A DNA stretch of 64,000 nt, from positions 86,498 to 150,497 of the forward strand of contig QBMB01000001.1 of the NCBI GenBank assembly GCA_003241965.1, in the 5' to 3' direction. Source of the stretch: Burkholderiales bacterium (GTDB taxonomy: Bacteria; Pseudomonadota; Gammaproteobacteria; Burkholderiales; Burkholderiaceae_C). The notes under the pieces were generated by a model, which saw only the letters and a program-made list of their open reading frames with translations, did no database searches and was not told the origin of the DNA. The position numbers and the translations under genes were made by a program. Positions 53,752-62,970 of this stretch are shown here, piece by piece (the stretch's first letter is position 1; the number at the start of each line of letters is the position of its first letter).

Positions 53752-54912
53752 ATGAACTTCGACTACACCGAGACCCAGGGTCAGATCCGCGCCGCCGTCA
53801 AGGAGCTGTGCAAGGGCTTCGGCCCCGAGTACTGGCGCCAGTGCGCCCAGGACGGCGCCTATCCGGAAGCCTTCGTCGACGCGATGGCCAAGGCCGGCTG
53901 GCTGGCCGCGCTGATTCCGGAGGAATACGGCGGCGCCGGGCTGCCCCTGCTCGACGCCTGCCTGATCCTGCAGGAGATCAACCAGAACGGCGGTAGCGCG
54001 GTGCACTGCCATGCGCAGATGTACACGATGGCGTCGATCCTGCGCCATGGCAGCGAAGCGCAGAAGCGCGCGACGCTCCCGCGCATCGCCGACGGTAGCC
54101 TGCGGCTGCAGGCCTTCGGCGTGACCGAGCCCGACGCGGGCTCCAACACGCTGGCGATCAAGACATTCGCGCGCAAGGTGCCAAGTGGCTACGTCGTCAC
54201 CGGCCAGAAGATCTGGACTTCGCGCTACAGCCACTCGCACATGTACCTTTTGATCGCGCGCACCACGCCGACCGACGCGGTGAAGAAGAAGACCGATGGC
54301 CTTAGCCTGTTCCTGATCGACATAGCGAAGGCCGGCGCGTCGCTGAAGGCCACGCCGATTCGCACGATGATCAATCACCACACCTTCCAGGTCTTCATCG
54401 ACAACCTGGAGCTCACCGACGACGACCGCATCGGCGAGGAAGGCAAGGGCTTCCACTACCTGCTGGATTCGCTGCATTCCGAGCGTCTGCTGGTGGCCAG
54501 CGAGGCCATCGGCGACGGCCACTGGTTCGTCGGCAAGGCCGCGCGCTACGGCAGCGAGCGTGTCGTCTTCGACCGCCCGATCGGCGCCAACCAGGGCGTG
54601 CAGTTCCCGATCGCGCGCGCCCACATGAACATCGAGGCTGCCGAACTGATGCGCAACAAGGCAGCGACGCTGTTCGACGCCAGCCTGCCCTGCGGGCGCG
54701 AGGCGACGATGGTCAAGTACCTGGCCAGCGAGGCTGCTTGGGAAGCCGCCGAGGCGGCCATGACCACCTTCGGCGGCTACGGCGTGGCCTGCGAATACGA
54801 CATCGAGCGCAAATGGAAGGAGAGCCGGCTGTTCCGCACCGCGCCGATCTCCAACAACCTGGTGCTGGCGCAGGTGGCCGAGCACCTGCTGGGCATGCCC
54901 CGCTCTTACTGA
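53752..54912 (+). CDS. Acyl-CoA dehydrogenase (paralogue of the 39-1205 enzyme)
   Basis: 386-residue ACAD with TEPDAGSN at 125-132 and the base Glu244 in HSER. The MCAD base position is empty. It shares VKKKTDG, EGKGFHYLLDSL-type sequence, FDRPIGANQGVQFP and the C-terminal PRSY with the window's first gene. ATG 53752 is chosen over 53683, which lies inside the transferase gene. It is followed after 6 bases by a hydratase and then carboxylase alpha, an ACAD-hydratase-carboxylase order resembling leucine (liu) and citronellol (atu) clusters. Confidence 0.92.
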   Translation: MNFDYTETQGQIRAAVKELCKGFGPEYWRQCAQDGAYPEAFVDAMAKAGWLAALIPEEYGGAGLPLLDACLILQEINQNGGSAVHCHAQMYTMASILRHGSEAQKRATLPRIADGSLRLQAFGVTEPDAGSNTLAIKTFARKVPSGYVVTGQKIWTSRYSHSHMYLLIARTTPTDAVKKKTDGLSLFLIDIAKAGASLKATPIRTMINHHTFQVFIDNLELTDDDRIGEEGKGFHYLLDSLHSERLLVASEAIGDGHWFVGKAARYGSERVVFDRPIGANQGVQFPIARAHMNIEAAELMRNKAATLFDASLPCGREATMVKYLASEAAWEAAEAAMTTFGGYGVACEYDIERKWKESRLFRTAPISNNLVLAQVAEHLLGMPRSY

Positions 54913-54918
54913 AGCACC

Positions 54919-55719
54919 ATGGACTACACGACACTACGCGTTGAAGCCGCGCCTGGCACCGAGCTCGCTGATGGCATCCGCACCCTGGTGCTCAACCGCC
55001 CCGAGGTGATGAACGCGATGAACACGCAGATGTTCATCGACCTGCGCAACGCCCTGCACGAACTGGCCTTCGACGACGGCCTGCGTGTGCTGATCATCAC
55101 CGGCGCCGGTGAGCGTGCATTCTCGGCCGGCGGAGACCTCAAGCAGCGCGACGGTATGACCGACGGTCAATGGCGGCGCCAACACCAGCTCGCCGAAGAG
55201 GTGTTGCTGGCTGTCAAGGATTTCCCGCAACCGGTGATCGCCGCCGTCGAAGGCCACGCGCATGGCGGCGGCTGCGAACTGGCGTTGATGTGTGACTACA
55301 TCGTCGCTTCGCGCGCTGCGGTATTTTCGCTGCCCGAGCTGCGGCGCGGCATCATGCCCGGCGGCGGCGGTATCCAGAACCTCGTGCGCGCCGTCGGCGC
55401 GCGGCGCGCCAAGAAGCTGCTGTTCACCGCGCGCCGCTTCTCGGCCGAAGAAGCCACCGAATGGGGCATGGTCACAGACCTGGCCGAGCCGGGTACGGCG
55501 CTGGCCGCCGCAGTCGCCGACGCGCGCGACATCGTACTGGCCGCACCGATGGCCACCCACTACGCCAAACTCGCCGCATCGCGCGGCGGCGAGATTGACT
55601 TCCACAGCGGCTACATGCTCGACGTCGCCGCCTACAACGTGCTGGTGTCCTCGGCCGACAGGCTGGAGGGCGTGAAGGCCTTCAATGAAAAGCGCCCACC
55701 GCGCTGGAGCGGACTCTGA
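54919..55719 (+). CDS. Enoyl-CoA hydratase/isomerase family protein
   Basis: 266-residue crotonase with NRPEVMNAMN, FSAGGDL (oxyanion hole) and both catalytic Glu residues: Glu120 in GGGCELAL and Glu140 in LPELRRGIMPGGGG. The C-terminus is long, with SSADRLEGVKAFNEKRPPRW. An enoyl-CoA hydratase, possibly for a methylglutaconyl-type product of the adjacent carboxylase as with LiuC or AtuE, is plausible. The carboxylase alpha ATG is 2 bases after its stop. Confidence 0.9.
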   Translation: MDYTTLRVEAAPGTELADGIRTLVLNRPEVMNAMNTQMFIDLRNALHELAFDDGLRVLIITGAGERAFSAGGDLKQRDGMTDGQWRRQHQLAEEVLLAVKDFPQPVIAAVEGHAHGGGCELALMCDYIVASRAAVFSLPELRRGIMPGGGGIQNLVRAVGARRAKKLLFTARRFSAEEATEWGMVTDLAEPGTALAAAVADARDIVLAAPMATHYAKLAASRGGEIDFHSGYMLDVAAYNVLVSSADRLEGVKAFNEKRPPRWSGL

Positions 55720-55720
55720 C

Positions 55721-57724
55721 ATGTTCAAAAAAATCCTGATCGCCAACCGCGGCGAAATCGCCTGCCGCATCGCACGCACCTGCCGGCGCCTCGGTATTGC
55801 GGTGGCCGGTGTGCATTCGAGTGCTGATCGCGATGCGCTGCACGTTGACCTGATCGGCGAGTCGATCGAAATCGGTGGGGCAGCGCCGGCCGAGAGCTAC
55901 CTGCGCATCGATGCGGTCATTGATGCGGCCCGGCGGACCGGGTCGCAGGCCATTCATCCTGGTTTTGGCTTTCTGGCCGAAAACGCGGTCTTCGCGCGCG
56001 CGGTCGAGGCAGCCGGCCTCGTCTTCGTCGGCCCGACGCCCGAGGTCATTGAGCGCCTGGGCGACAAGGCGTCGGCCAAGCGCGAGGCCCGCGCCGCTGG
56101 CGTGGCCGTGCTCGGCGGCAGCGAGCTGCCGAGCCGCGATGCGGCCGAAGTGGCAGCCACCGTGCGCGGACTACCGCTACCGGTGATTCTGAAGGCGGCC
56201 GCCGGTGGCGGCGGCAAGGGCATGCGGGTGGTGCAGCAGTTGGACGGGTTGATGGAGACCATCGAGGCGGCCATGCGCGAGGCCGGGAGTTCCTTTGGCG
56301 ACACTGCGTTGATCGTCGAAGCCTTTGTCGAGCGCGGGCGCCACATCGAGGTGCAGATCGTCGGCGACGGCCATGGCGAAGTGATTCACTTGTTCGAGCG
56401 CGAATGCACGCTGCAGCGGCGCCATCAGAAAGTCATCGAAGAGGCTCCAGCGGTGAACCTCGCCCCGGCGCTGCGCGAGGCGATGCTCGGTGACGCGGTG
56501 CGCTTGGGACAGCGGCTGCGCTATCGCGGTGTCGGCACGGTGGAATTCATCGTGCAGGGCGACAATCACCACTTTCTCGAAGTCAATCCACGGCTGCAAG
56601 TCGAGCATCCGGTGACCGAGGAGGTGACCGGGCTGGATGTGGTCGAGATCATGCTGCGCATTGCCGCCGGCGAGGGCTTGCCCTTGCGCCAGAGCGAAGT
56701 GCAGGTGCGCGGCCACGCGATTGAGGCGCGGGTCTGCGCTGAAGATTCAGCACAAAATTTCCTGCCCTCCACCGGTGAACTGATCGCTGTTCGGTTCCCA
56801 ACTTCTGTCGTGCGGGTTGAATCGGGTGTGCGCGCCGGCATGGCGGTCACGCCGTACTACGACTCGATGCTGGCCAAGCTGATTGCGCATGCGCCCACGC
56901 GCGAGGCGGCGCTGGACCGTCTGAGTGGGGCGCTGGGCGAAACCCAGGTGCACGGCGTCGAAACCAACTGCGCCTTTCTGCAGCGCCTGCTGGCCCTGCC
57001 CGCCACGCGCGACGCCAGCTTCCACACCCGTCTGATTGACGAGGTGCTGGCCGAGGGGAGTCAGGGCGCGAGCAGTGCGCCGCTGGAGCGGCTGGCCGCT
57101 GCAGCGGCTTGGTGGTTGCTCGACGCGCGGTGCAACGGCAATCAATTCGGGGCCTGGTCGGCCCTGGACGTGACGGGTTGGCAGATGCACGCCGGCGACG
57201 ATCGGCTCACGCCGGTTCCGGCGCTGTTGCTGCGCTCGGGCGGCACAACGCACGAGGCCCGGTTCGGCGCCGTCTCGCCCGAGTCCGAGGTGACGGTGCA
57301 AATCGGCACAGAACGAGTCCGCTTGGCACTGACCGCCATCGCCGGGGGCAATTGGCGTTTGCGCATGGGGGATCGACATGAGGTGCTGACCATCGTGCGC
57401 AGCGTCGATACCGTGTTTGTGCAGAGCAGCGGCACTGCCCACGCCATCGGCGTGACCCCTTACCTCAACCAGGCCATCACCGGACGCCAGACCAGTGGCC
57501 AGTTGCGCACGCCGATGATGGGGATGATCCTGAAGATCCATGTGGCGGTTGGCGAGCGCGTACGTTCCGGCGACGTGGTGGCAACGATGGAGTCGATGAA
57601 GATGGAGCTGCGCATCAATGCCGACCACGATGGGGTGGTGCGCTCGCTGTCGGTGCAGAACGGACAAATGGTCGAGCGCGGCCTGGTGGTGGCCGTGGTT
57701 GAGTCCGAGGGCACTGCGGAATAA
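55721..57724 (+). CDS. Acyl-CoA carboxylase, alpha subunit (biotin carboxylase + BCCP fused)
   Basis: 667-residue protein. Residues 1 to about 450 are biotin carboxylase (KILIANRGEIACRI, GGGGKGMRVV, EVNPRLQVEHPVTE). A BT-type linker follows, and a biotinyl domain ends the protein with Lys627 in MESMKME. Size and layout fit methylcrotonyl- or geranyl-CoA carboxylase alpha. EVNPRLQVEHPVTE has Val-Asn-Pro where Met-Asn-Thr is commoner. With the beta subunit at 50905 it forms the second carboxylase of the window. Confidence 0.93.
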   Translation: MFKKILIANRGEIACRIARTCRRLGIAVAGVHSSADRDALHVDLIGESIEIGGAAPAESYLRIDAVIDAARRTGSQAIHPGFGFLAENAVFARAVEAAGLVFVGPTPEVIERLGDKASAKREARAAGVAVLGGSELPSRDAAEVAATVRGLPLPVILKAAAGGGGKGMRVVQQLDGLMETIEAAMREAGSSFGDTALIVEAFVERGRHIEVQIVGDGHGEVIHLFERECTLQRRHQKVIEEAPAVNLAPALREAMLGDAVRLGQRLRYRGVGTVEFIVQGDNHHFLEVNPRLQVEHPVTEEVTGLDVVEIMLRIAAGEGLPLRQSEVQVRGHAIEARVCAEDSAQNFLPSTGELIAVRFPTSVVRVESGVRAGMAVTPYYDSMLAKLIAHAPTREAALDRLSGALGETQVHGVETNCAFLQRLLALPATRDASFHTRLIDEVLAEGSQGASSAPLERLAAAAAWWLLDARCNGNQFGAWSALDVTGWQMHAGDDRLTPVPALLLRSGGTTHEARFGAVSPESEVTVQIGTERVRLALTAIAGGNWRLRMGDRHEVLTIVRSVDTVFVQSSGTAHAIGVTPYLNQAITGRQTSGQLRTPMMGMILKIHVAVGERVRSGDVVATMESMKMELRINADHDGVVRSLSVQNGQMVERGLVVAVVESEGTAE

Positions 57725-57806
57725 GCGGCGGCAAACCCCGCATGCGCGCCCATCTTTACAAACCTGGTGTTATCCACCGTTAAAAATGACGTGTCCGAGA
57801 CGGCCC

Positions 57807-58727
57807 ATGACCAGCATCCAACTTCCGAACGGTATTCAGGTTTTTGAGCGCGGTTGGCTGTCCTCCAACAACATTCTGTTCCTTGGATCGGCATCCAGCG
57901 CACTCGTTGACAGTGGCTACAGCACACACGCGGAACTAACGGCCGGGCTGGTCAGCGCCGCTTTGCAGCAGCGGCCGCTGGACTTGCTGCTCAATACCCA
58001 TCTGCACAGCGACCACTGCGGCGGCAATGCCGCCCTCCAGGGCAATTACCCAGAACTTCAAACCCTCATTCCGCCAGGCCATGCATCACTTGTCTCGCCG
58101 TGGGACCCCGTCGCCCTGAACTATGTGCCATCCGGGCAACACTGCCCCCGGTTCAAGTTCGATGGCCTTCTGTCGCCGGGCACGGACATCCAGCTGGCCG
58201 ATACCGCGTGGCAAATCCATGCGGCACCGGGCCATGATCCCCATTCAGTCATTCTGTTTGAGCCGCAGTCCCGAACCCTGATTTCGGCCGATGCCTTGTG
58301 GGAAAAAGGCTTCGGCGTGGTGTTTCCGGAACTCGATGGTGAAACCGCGTTCGATGAAGTGGCCGCCACATTCGACCTGATCGAGCGGCTTGACCCGCGC
58401 TGGGTCATTCCCGGCCACGGCCCGGTATTCCGCTACCGTGCCGAGGTGCTGGCCTACGCGCGCGAGCGCCTCAACGCCTTTGTCAAGAACCCTGAGCGGC
58501 ACGCGCATCACGCGGTCAAGGTGTTGCTGAAGTTCAGACTGCTGGAGCAGCAGCAACTGCCTTTTGCTGATTTTGTCGAGTGGGCCGCCAACACACGCTA
58601 CTTGCGGCTCATTCACCAGAGGTTTGTTCCTTCGGTTCCCATCGACCAGTGGATGGAGCAGTTGACTCAGGAGCTGGTGCGTTCCACCGCTGCGCGCAGA
58701 GACGGCAACAGGGTCTACAACGCGTGA
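57807..58727 (+). CDS. Metallo-beta-lactamase-fold hydrolase
   Basis: 306-residue MBL-fold protein with the metal motif THLHSDHCGG (His65, His67, Asp69, His70), a later metal-ligand His in AAPGHDPHS and Asp in ISADALW, and IPGHGP further on. The fold includes thioesterases, glyoxalase II and lactonases, and none is favoured by sequence alone. In this setting a thioester or lactone hydrolase is reasonable. ATG 57807 is chosen; the longer upstream frame overlaps the carboxylase gene and is a shadow. Gap of 82 bases on the left. Confidence 0.85.
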   Translation: MTSIQLPNGIQVFERGWLSSNNILFLGSASSALVDSGYSTHAELTAGLVSAALQQRPLDLLLNTHLHSDHCGGNAALQGNYPELQTLIPPGHASLVSPWDPVALNYVPSGQHCPRFKFDGLLSPGTDIQLADTAWQIHAAPGHDPHSVILFEPQSRTLISADALWEKGFGVVFPELDGETAFDEVAATFDLIERLDPRWVIPGHGPVFRYRAEVLAYARERLNAFVKNPERHAHHAVKVLLKFRLLEQQQLPFADFVEWAANTRYLRLIHQRFVPSVPIDQWMEQLTQELVRSTAARRDGNRVYNA

Positions 58728-58820
58728 AATGGACCCCGTCGTGAGCCACTGAACCAGGGCCCTGACAAAAACCAGCGGCCGCATGCGAAAGCCAAGCCAT
58801 CTTTTAACCTGGAGATAAAC

Positions 58821-59609
58821 ATGAGTGAAGCAGAAACCGTTTTGTATCACGTGCGCGATGGTATCGCCACCGTCAAGATCAACCGCCCCGAGATGCGTAA
58901 CGCGCTGTCACCGGCCGCTGCCAATCGGCTGCACGATCTGTGGTGCGAAGTCGATGCCGATAAAAATGTGCACGTGGCCATCCTGACTTCTGCCGACTGC
59001 GGCACTTTCTGCGCCGGGCTCGACCTGCGCGAGGCTTCTCGTGTCAAGAAGGACGAGGGCGTGGACATCCTGACCAAGATGAGGGACCCGTTTCACGGTC
59101 GCCAGCGCCGTGTGGCCAAGCCCATCATCGCGGCCATGACCGGGCACCTGATTGCCGGCGGCATGATGCTGAGCCTGAACTCGGATTTGCGCGTAGGCCT
59201 CAAGGGCACGCAGGTCGGCATCACAGAAACCCGTATCGCCGGGCGCGGCAGCCCCTGGGCCATTCCCCTCCTGTGGATGCTGCCGCAGCCGCTGCTGATG
59301 GAGATGGTGCTGACCGGCGACCTGTATCCGATCGAAACCTTCCATGGGCTGGGTTTCATCAATTACCTGGAAGACACGCCTGATGCGGTGCGCGCTCGGG
59401 CCACCGCGCTGGCCGAACGCATCCGCGACAACGCTCCGCTGTCGGTGATGGCGGGCAAGGAATCGATCATGACGGCGATGAGCGCCGGTTGTGAGGCCGG
59501 CATGGCGCTGGCGCACAACATTTATCGCACCGCCTACGCCAGCGAGGACGCGCAGGAGGGTCCGCGTGCCTTCGCCGAGAAGCGCAAGCCGGTTTGGAAG
59601 GGGTGCTGA
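58821..59609 (+). CDS. Enoyl-CoA hydratase/isomerase family protein (atypical active site)
   Basis: 262-residue crotonase with NRPEMRNALS and FCAGLDL. The first catalytic Glu position is Met116 (AGGMMLSLN); only Glu136 (GITETRI) is kept. SPWAIPLLWMLP replaces the usual PGAGG loop. Such changes are seen in crotonases that are not simple hydratases, so isomerase, hydrolase or lyase activity is open. CTGGAG precedes the ATG. The stop overlaps the carbonic anhydrase ATG by one base (TGATG). Confidence 0.85.
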   Translation: MSEAETVLYHVRDGIATVKINRPEMRNALSPAAANRLHDLWCEVDADKNVHVAILTSADCGTFCAGLDLREASRVKKDEGVDILTKMRDPFHGRQRRVAKPIIAAMTGHLIAGGMMLSLNSDLRVGLKGTQVGITETRIAGRGSPWAIPLLWMLPQPLLMEMVLTGDLYPIETFHGLGFINYLEDTPDAVRARATALAERIRDNAPLSVMAGKESIMTAMSAGCEAGMALAHNIYRTAYASEDAQEGPRAFAEKRKPVWKGC

Positions 59610-60289
59610 TGTCGCTGCGGGGAGATGCCATCTCCAGCCTGGCCCCTCTTTTGGAGAACAACCGTGCCTGGTCGGCGCGCTGCGCTGCGGAAGATCCGCA
59701 GTACTTCGAGCGACTGGCGCACCAGCAGATGCCGCGCTACCTGTGGATCGGCTGTTCCGACAGCCGGGTACCGGCCAACGAAATCCTGGGGCTGCGGCCT
59801 GGCGAGGTGTTCGTGCACCGCAACGTCGGCAACCTGGTAGTGCACTCCGACCTGAACTGCCTGACGGTGCTGCAGTATGCGGTCGAGGTGTTGAAAGTCG
59901 AGCATGTTCTCGTGGTGGGTCACTACGGCTGCGGCGGCGTGCAGGCGGTGATAGAACAGCGCCGCACCGGTCTGGCCGAGAACTGGCTGCGCCATCTGGA
60001 GGACGTGGCGCGGAAACACATTGATCGGCTCGACGGCATTTCCGGCGTTGACGAGCGCGCGGCGCGGCTTTGCGAGATGAACGTGATTGAGCAGGTCAGC
60101 AACGTGTGTCGCACCACCACCCTGCGCCGCGCCTGGGAGCGCGGGCAGCAAGTCGAGGTGCACGGGCTGGTTTACGGCCTGCGTGACGGCTTGCTGCGGC
60201 CAGTCGGGGGCAGCGTCAATGGGGTCAGCGAGTTGCAAGAGCAGTACACCCTTTCATTGGCCATGCTGGACGCCGGCCCGGCCGTTTGA
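59609..60289 (+). CDS. can: Beta-class carbonic anhydrase
   Basis: 226-residue zinc enzyme that converts CO2 to bicarbonate. The zinc ligands Cys49, His105 and Cys108 and the Asp51-Arg53 pair (CSDSR, GHYGCGG) are all present. ATG 59609 overlaps the hydratase stop. Placement inside an operon with a biotin carboxylase suggests local supply of bicarbonate for the two acyl-CoA carboxylases, as carbonic anhydrases are found with some other carboxylase operons. Confidence 0.94.
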   Translation: MSLRGDAISSLAPLLENNRAWSARCAAEDPQYFERLAHQQMPRYLWIGCSDSRVPANEILGLRPGEVFVHRNVGNLVVHSDLNCLTVLQYAVEVLKVEHVLVVGHYGCGGVQAVIEQRRTGLAENWLRHLEDVARKHIDRLDGISGVDERAARLCEMNVIEQVSNVCRTTTLRRAWERGQQVEVHGLVYGLRDGLLRPVGGSVNGVSELQEQYTLSLAMLDAGPAV

Positions 60290-60316
60290 TCGCATCAAGA
60301 AAGAAGGAAAATCCCT

Positions 60317-61741
60317 GTGCCAACCGACACGATAGACCCCGCGACCGACAACATTGCCACCCAGTTGGCCGCCTTTGCACACGGTCTCAAGCCTGGCATG
60401 TTGCCCGCAGTCGTGGTGGAACAGGCCAAGCTGCTGATGCTCGACGCTCTGGGCATCGCCCTGGCCTCGTCTCAGCACGACTTCGCGCACTGCGCTTACC
60501 GCGGCTTGCGCGCCCTGGGTGGCGCGGGTGACAGCGCCGTCATGGGCGCCTTTGCACCCCTGCCGCTGCGCGATGCGGTGCTGATGAATGGCATCCTGGT
60601 CCACGGGCTGGACTTCGACGACACCCACCCCGGCGCGATCACACACCCCAGTGCCAGCGCCTTTCCGTTGGCGCTGGGTCTGGCAGCGCAACGGCATGCC
60701 ACGGGGCCCGAGATGATCACGGCCTATGTGCTCGCGATTGAGGTTGCTGCCCGTCTGGGTGCGGCGGCCGGGGGCGGCTTCCACGACGTTGGCTTTCATC
60801 CGACCGGCCTGGTGGGAGCTTTTGGGTGCGCGCTGGCGGCCGGCAAGCTGATGGGGCTGGATCAGGTGGGCTTGGAGCATGCGCAAGGCGTGGTGCTGTC
60901 GATGGCATCCGGTAGCATGGAATTTCTGAGCGACGGCGCCTGGACCAAGCGCATGCACCCGGGCTGGGCCGGTGTCAGCGGGCTGACCGCCACGGCGCTG
61001 GCCGGTGCCGGTTTTCGGGGGCCTTCACAGCCTTATGAAGGGCGCTTTGGTCTGTACGCCAGTCACTTGGCCGCGCGCGGCTTGTTGGCCGATTTGTCGT
61101 TGTGCACGCGCGGCTTGGGCGAGCGCTGGGAGCTGCTCGAAGTGGCGGTAAAGCTGTACCCAACCTGCCACTTCACGCACGCCAGCATCGATGCCGCGCT
61201 GGCGCTGCGGGCGACGGGGCTGCGTGCCGAGGAGGTGGCATCGGTGCAGGTGCTGCTGCCGCCAGGGGTGCACCCGGTGGTGTGCGAGCCGGTGGCGGCC
61301 AAGCGACGACCGGCCAACGTCTATGAATCGCAGTTCAGCATTCACCACCTGGTCGCGCTGGCCCTGCTGCGCGGCGAGCTGGGGCTGGCCGAACTGGATG
61401 CCGCCAACCTGAGCGACCCGCAGGTGCAGGCGCTGGCTGACCGCATCGAACACGCGGCCGACCCCGATGCCGATTACCCCACCTTCTTTTCCGGCGAACT
61501 GCACGTGCGCACGAACGACGGGCGCGAGCTGCGCTGGCGCGAGTCAGCGCACCGCGGCGCACCGGGCCGGCCGATCACGGCCGCTGACATCGAGGCCAAA
61601 TTCATGGGCAATGCACTACTGGCATTGCCGCGCGATCAGGCGCTGCGCCTGCGCGATGCGCTGCTGTCGGCCGATCGCGCCGAAGACGCCGCCACTCTGG
61701 CGCATACCCTGACCCATTCCAACACCTCCGGATCCCTTTAA
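60317..61741 (+). CDS. MmgE/PrpD family protein
   Basis: 474-residue member of the family that includes 2-methylcitrate dehydratase and cis-aconitate decarboxylase. GLDFDDTHPGAITHPSASAFP and ASGSMEFLSDGAWTKRMHPGWA are the family's conserved blocks. The start is a GTG (60317) after AAGAAGGAAAA. No other methylcitrate-cycle gene is present, so a (de)hydratase acting on a branched tricarboxylic or hydroxy acid is possible. The real reaction is unknown. Its stop overlaps the next ATG by one base (TAATG). Confidence 0.88.
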   Translation: MPTDTIDPATDNIATQLAAFAHGLKPGMLPAVVVEQAKLLMLDALGIALASSQHDFAHCAYRGLRALGGAGDSAVMGAFAPLPLRDAVLMNGILVHGLDFDDTHPGAITHPSASAFPLALGLAAQRHATGPEMITAYVLAIEVAARLGAAAGGGFHDVGFHPTGLVGAFGCALAAGKLMGLDQVGLEHAQGVVLSMASGSMEFLSDGAWTKRMHPGWAGVSGLTATALAGAGFRGPSQPYEGRFGLYASHLAARGLLADLSLCTRGLGERWELLEVAVKLYPTCHFTHASIDAALALRATGLRAEEVASVQVLLPPGVHPVVCEPVAAKRRPANVYESQFSIHHLVALALLRGELGLAELDAANLSDPQVQALADRIEHAADPDADYPTFFSGELHVRTNDGRELRWRESAHRGAPGRPITAADIEAKFMGNALLALPRDQALRLRDALLSADRAEDAATLAHTLTHSNTSGSL

Positions 61742-62910
61742 TGACTACCAGCCCGCCCATCGCCTTTGATGCGGAAAAAGAAACTCTGGTGCTCGACGCC
61801 GTCGAGCGCTTTGTCGACCGCGAGATCAAGCCGGTGGCGCAGCGGCTCGAGCACGCCGACGAATGGCCGGCCGACATTGTGGCCGGCATGCGCGAGATGG
61901 GCCTGTTCGGCTGCATCATCCGCGAGGAATATGGCGGCCTCGGCCTGTCGGCCAGCACCTATGCCAAGGTCGTGGAGCGCATCGCGCGGGTATGGATGTC
62001 GGTTTCGGGCATCATCAACTCGCACCTCATCATGGCCGCCTGCGTGCAGCGCAACGGCACCGAGGCGCAGCGCCAGCGTTTCCTGCCGCGCTTTGCCAGC
62101 GGCGAACTGCGCGGCGGGCTGGCGCTGACCGAGCCCGACTGCGGCACCGACTTGCAGGCGGTGCGCACGGTGGCGCGCCGTGACGGCGACCACTACGTCA
62201 TCAACGGCACCAAGACCTGGATCTCCAACGGCGTCCATGGCCAGGCCTTTGCCGTGCTGGTCAAGACCGACCCCGCAGCGCAACCGCGCCATCGCGGCAT
62301 GAGCCTGTTCATCTGCGAAAAAGGCCCCGGCTTCACGTCCACTCGCAAGCTCGAAAAGCTCGGCTACAAAGGCATCGACAGCGCCGAGCTGGTGTTCGAC
62401 AACTTTCGCGTGTCGGCCGCCAACTTGGTCGGTGGCGTGGAAGGACAGGGTTTCAAGCACGTGATGGGCGGACTGGAACTTGGGCGCATCAATGTGGCTG
62501 CGCGCGGCGTGGGTGTGGCGCGCGCCTGCCTGGAGGAGTCGGTAGCCTATGCCCAACTGCGTCGCACCTTCGGCAAGCCGATCTGCGAACACCAGGCGAT
62601 CCAGCTCAAGCTGGCCGACATGGCCACTCGGGCGGAGGCGGCGCGTCTGCTGGTTGAACAGGCCGCGCGGGCTTATGACGCTGGCCATCGTTGCGACATG
62701 GAAGCCGGCATGGCCAAGCTGTTCGCCAGCGAGGCGGCGGTCGAGAACTCGATGGAGGCCTTGCGCATCCACGGGGCTTATGGCTACTCGAAGGAAATGA
62801 ACGTCGAGCGCTACTACCGAGACGCGCCTCTGCTGTGCATTGGCGAAGGCACCAACGAATTGCAGCGCTTGATCATTTCCGCCCAGCTGGTGGAACGCAG
62901 CCCGATCTGA
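61741..62910 (+). CDS. Acyl-CoA dehydrogenase (MCAD-type catalytic base)
   Basis: 389-residue ACAD with TEPDCGTD at 130-137 and WISNGVHG. It is the only complete ACAD here with the classic base Glu369 in GEGTNELQ; the IVD position is Gly. The Asp-Cys-Gly in TEPDCGTD departs from the usual (N/G/D)AGSD. HGAYGYSKEMNVERYYRDA is typical of ACADs for short or branched acids. It is translationally coupled to the MmgE/PrpD gene. Confidence 0.92.
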   Translation: MTTSPPIAFDAEKETLVLDAVERFVDREIKPVAQRLEHADEWPADIVAGMREMGLFGCIIREEYGGLGLSASTYAKVVERIARVWMSVSGIINSHLIMAACVQRNGTEAQRQRFLPRFASGELRGGLALTEPDCGTDLQAVRTVARRDGDHYVINGTKTWISNGVHGQAFAVLVKTDPAAQPRHRGMSLFICEKGPGFTSTRKLEKLGYKGIDSAELVFDNFRVSAANLVGGVEGQGFKHVMGGLELGRINVAARGVGVARACLEESVAYAQLRRTFGKPICEHQAIQLKLADMATRAEAARLLVEQAARAYDAGHRCDMEAGMAKLFASEAAVENSMEALRIHGAYGYSKEMNVERYYRDAPLLCIGEGTNELQRLIISAQLVERSPI

Positions 62911-62970
62911 TGTATCGCCTGGGGCGGCGCCTCAACTCGGCGGTGAATGAACCCCTCGGAGGAAAATTTC

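Noticed and set aside
43105..57724. A leucine degradation (liu) cluster, from the IVD-like ACAD and methylcrotonyl-type carboxylase
   Set aside because: The genes lie in different operons, no HMG-CoA lyase or LiuR-type MerR regulator is present, and the other enzymes are not part of that route.
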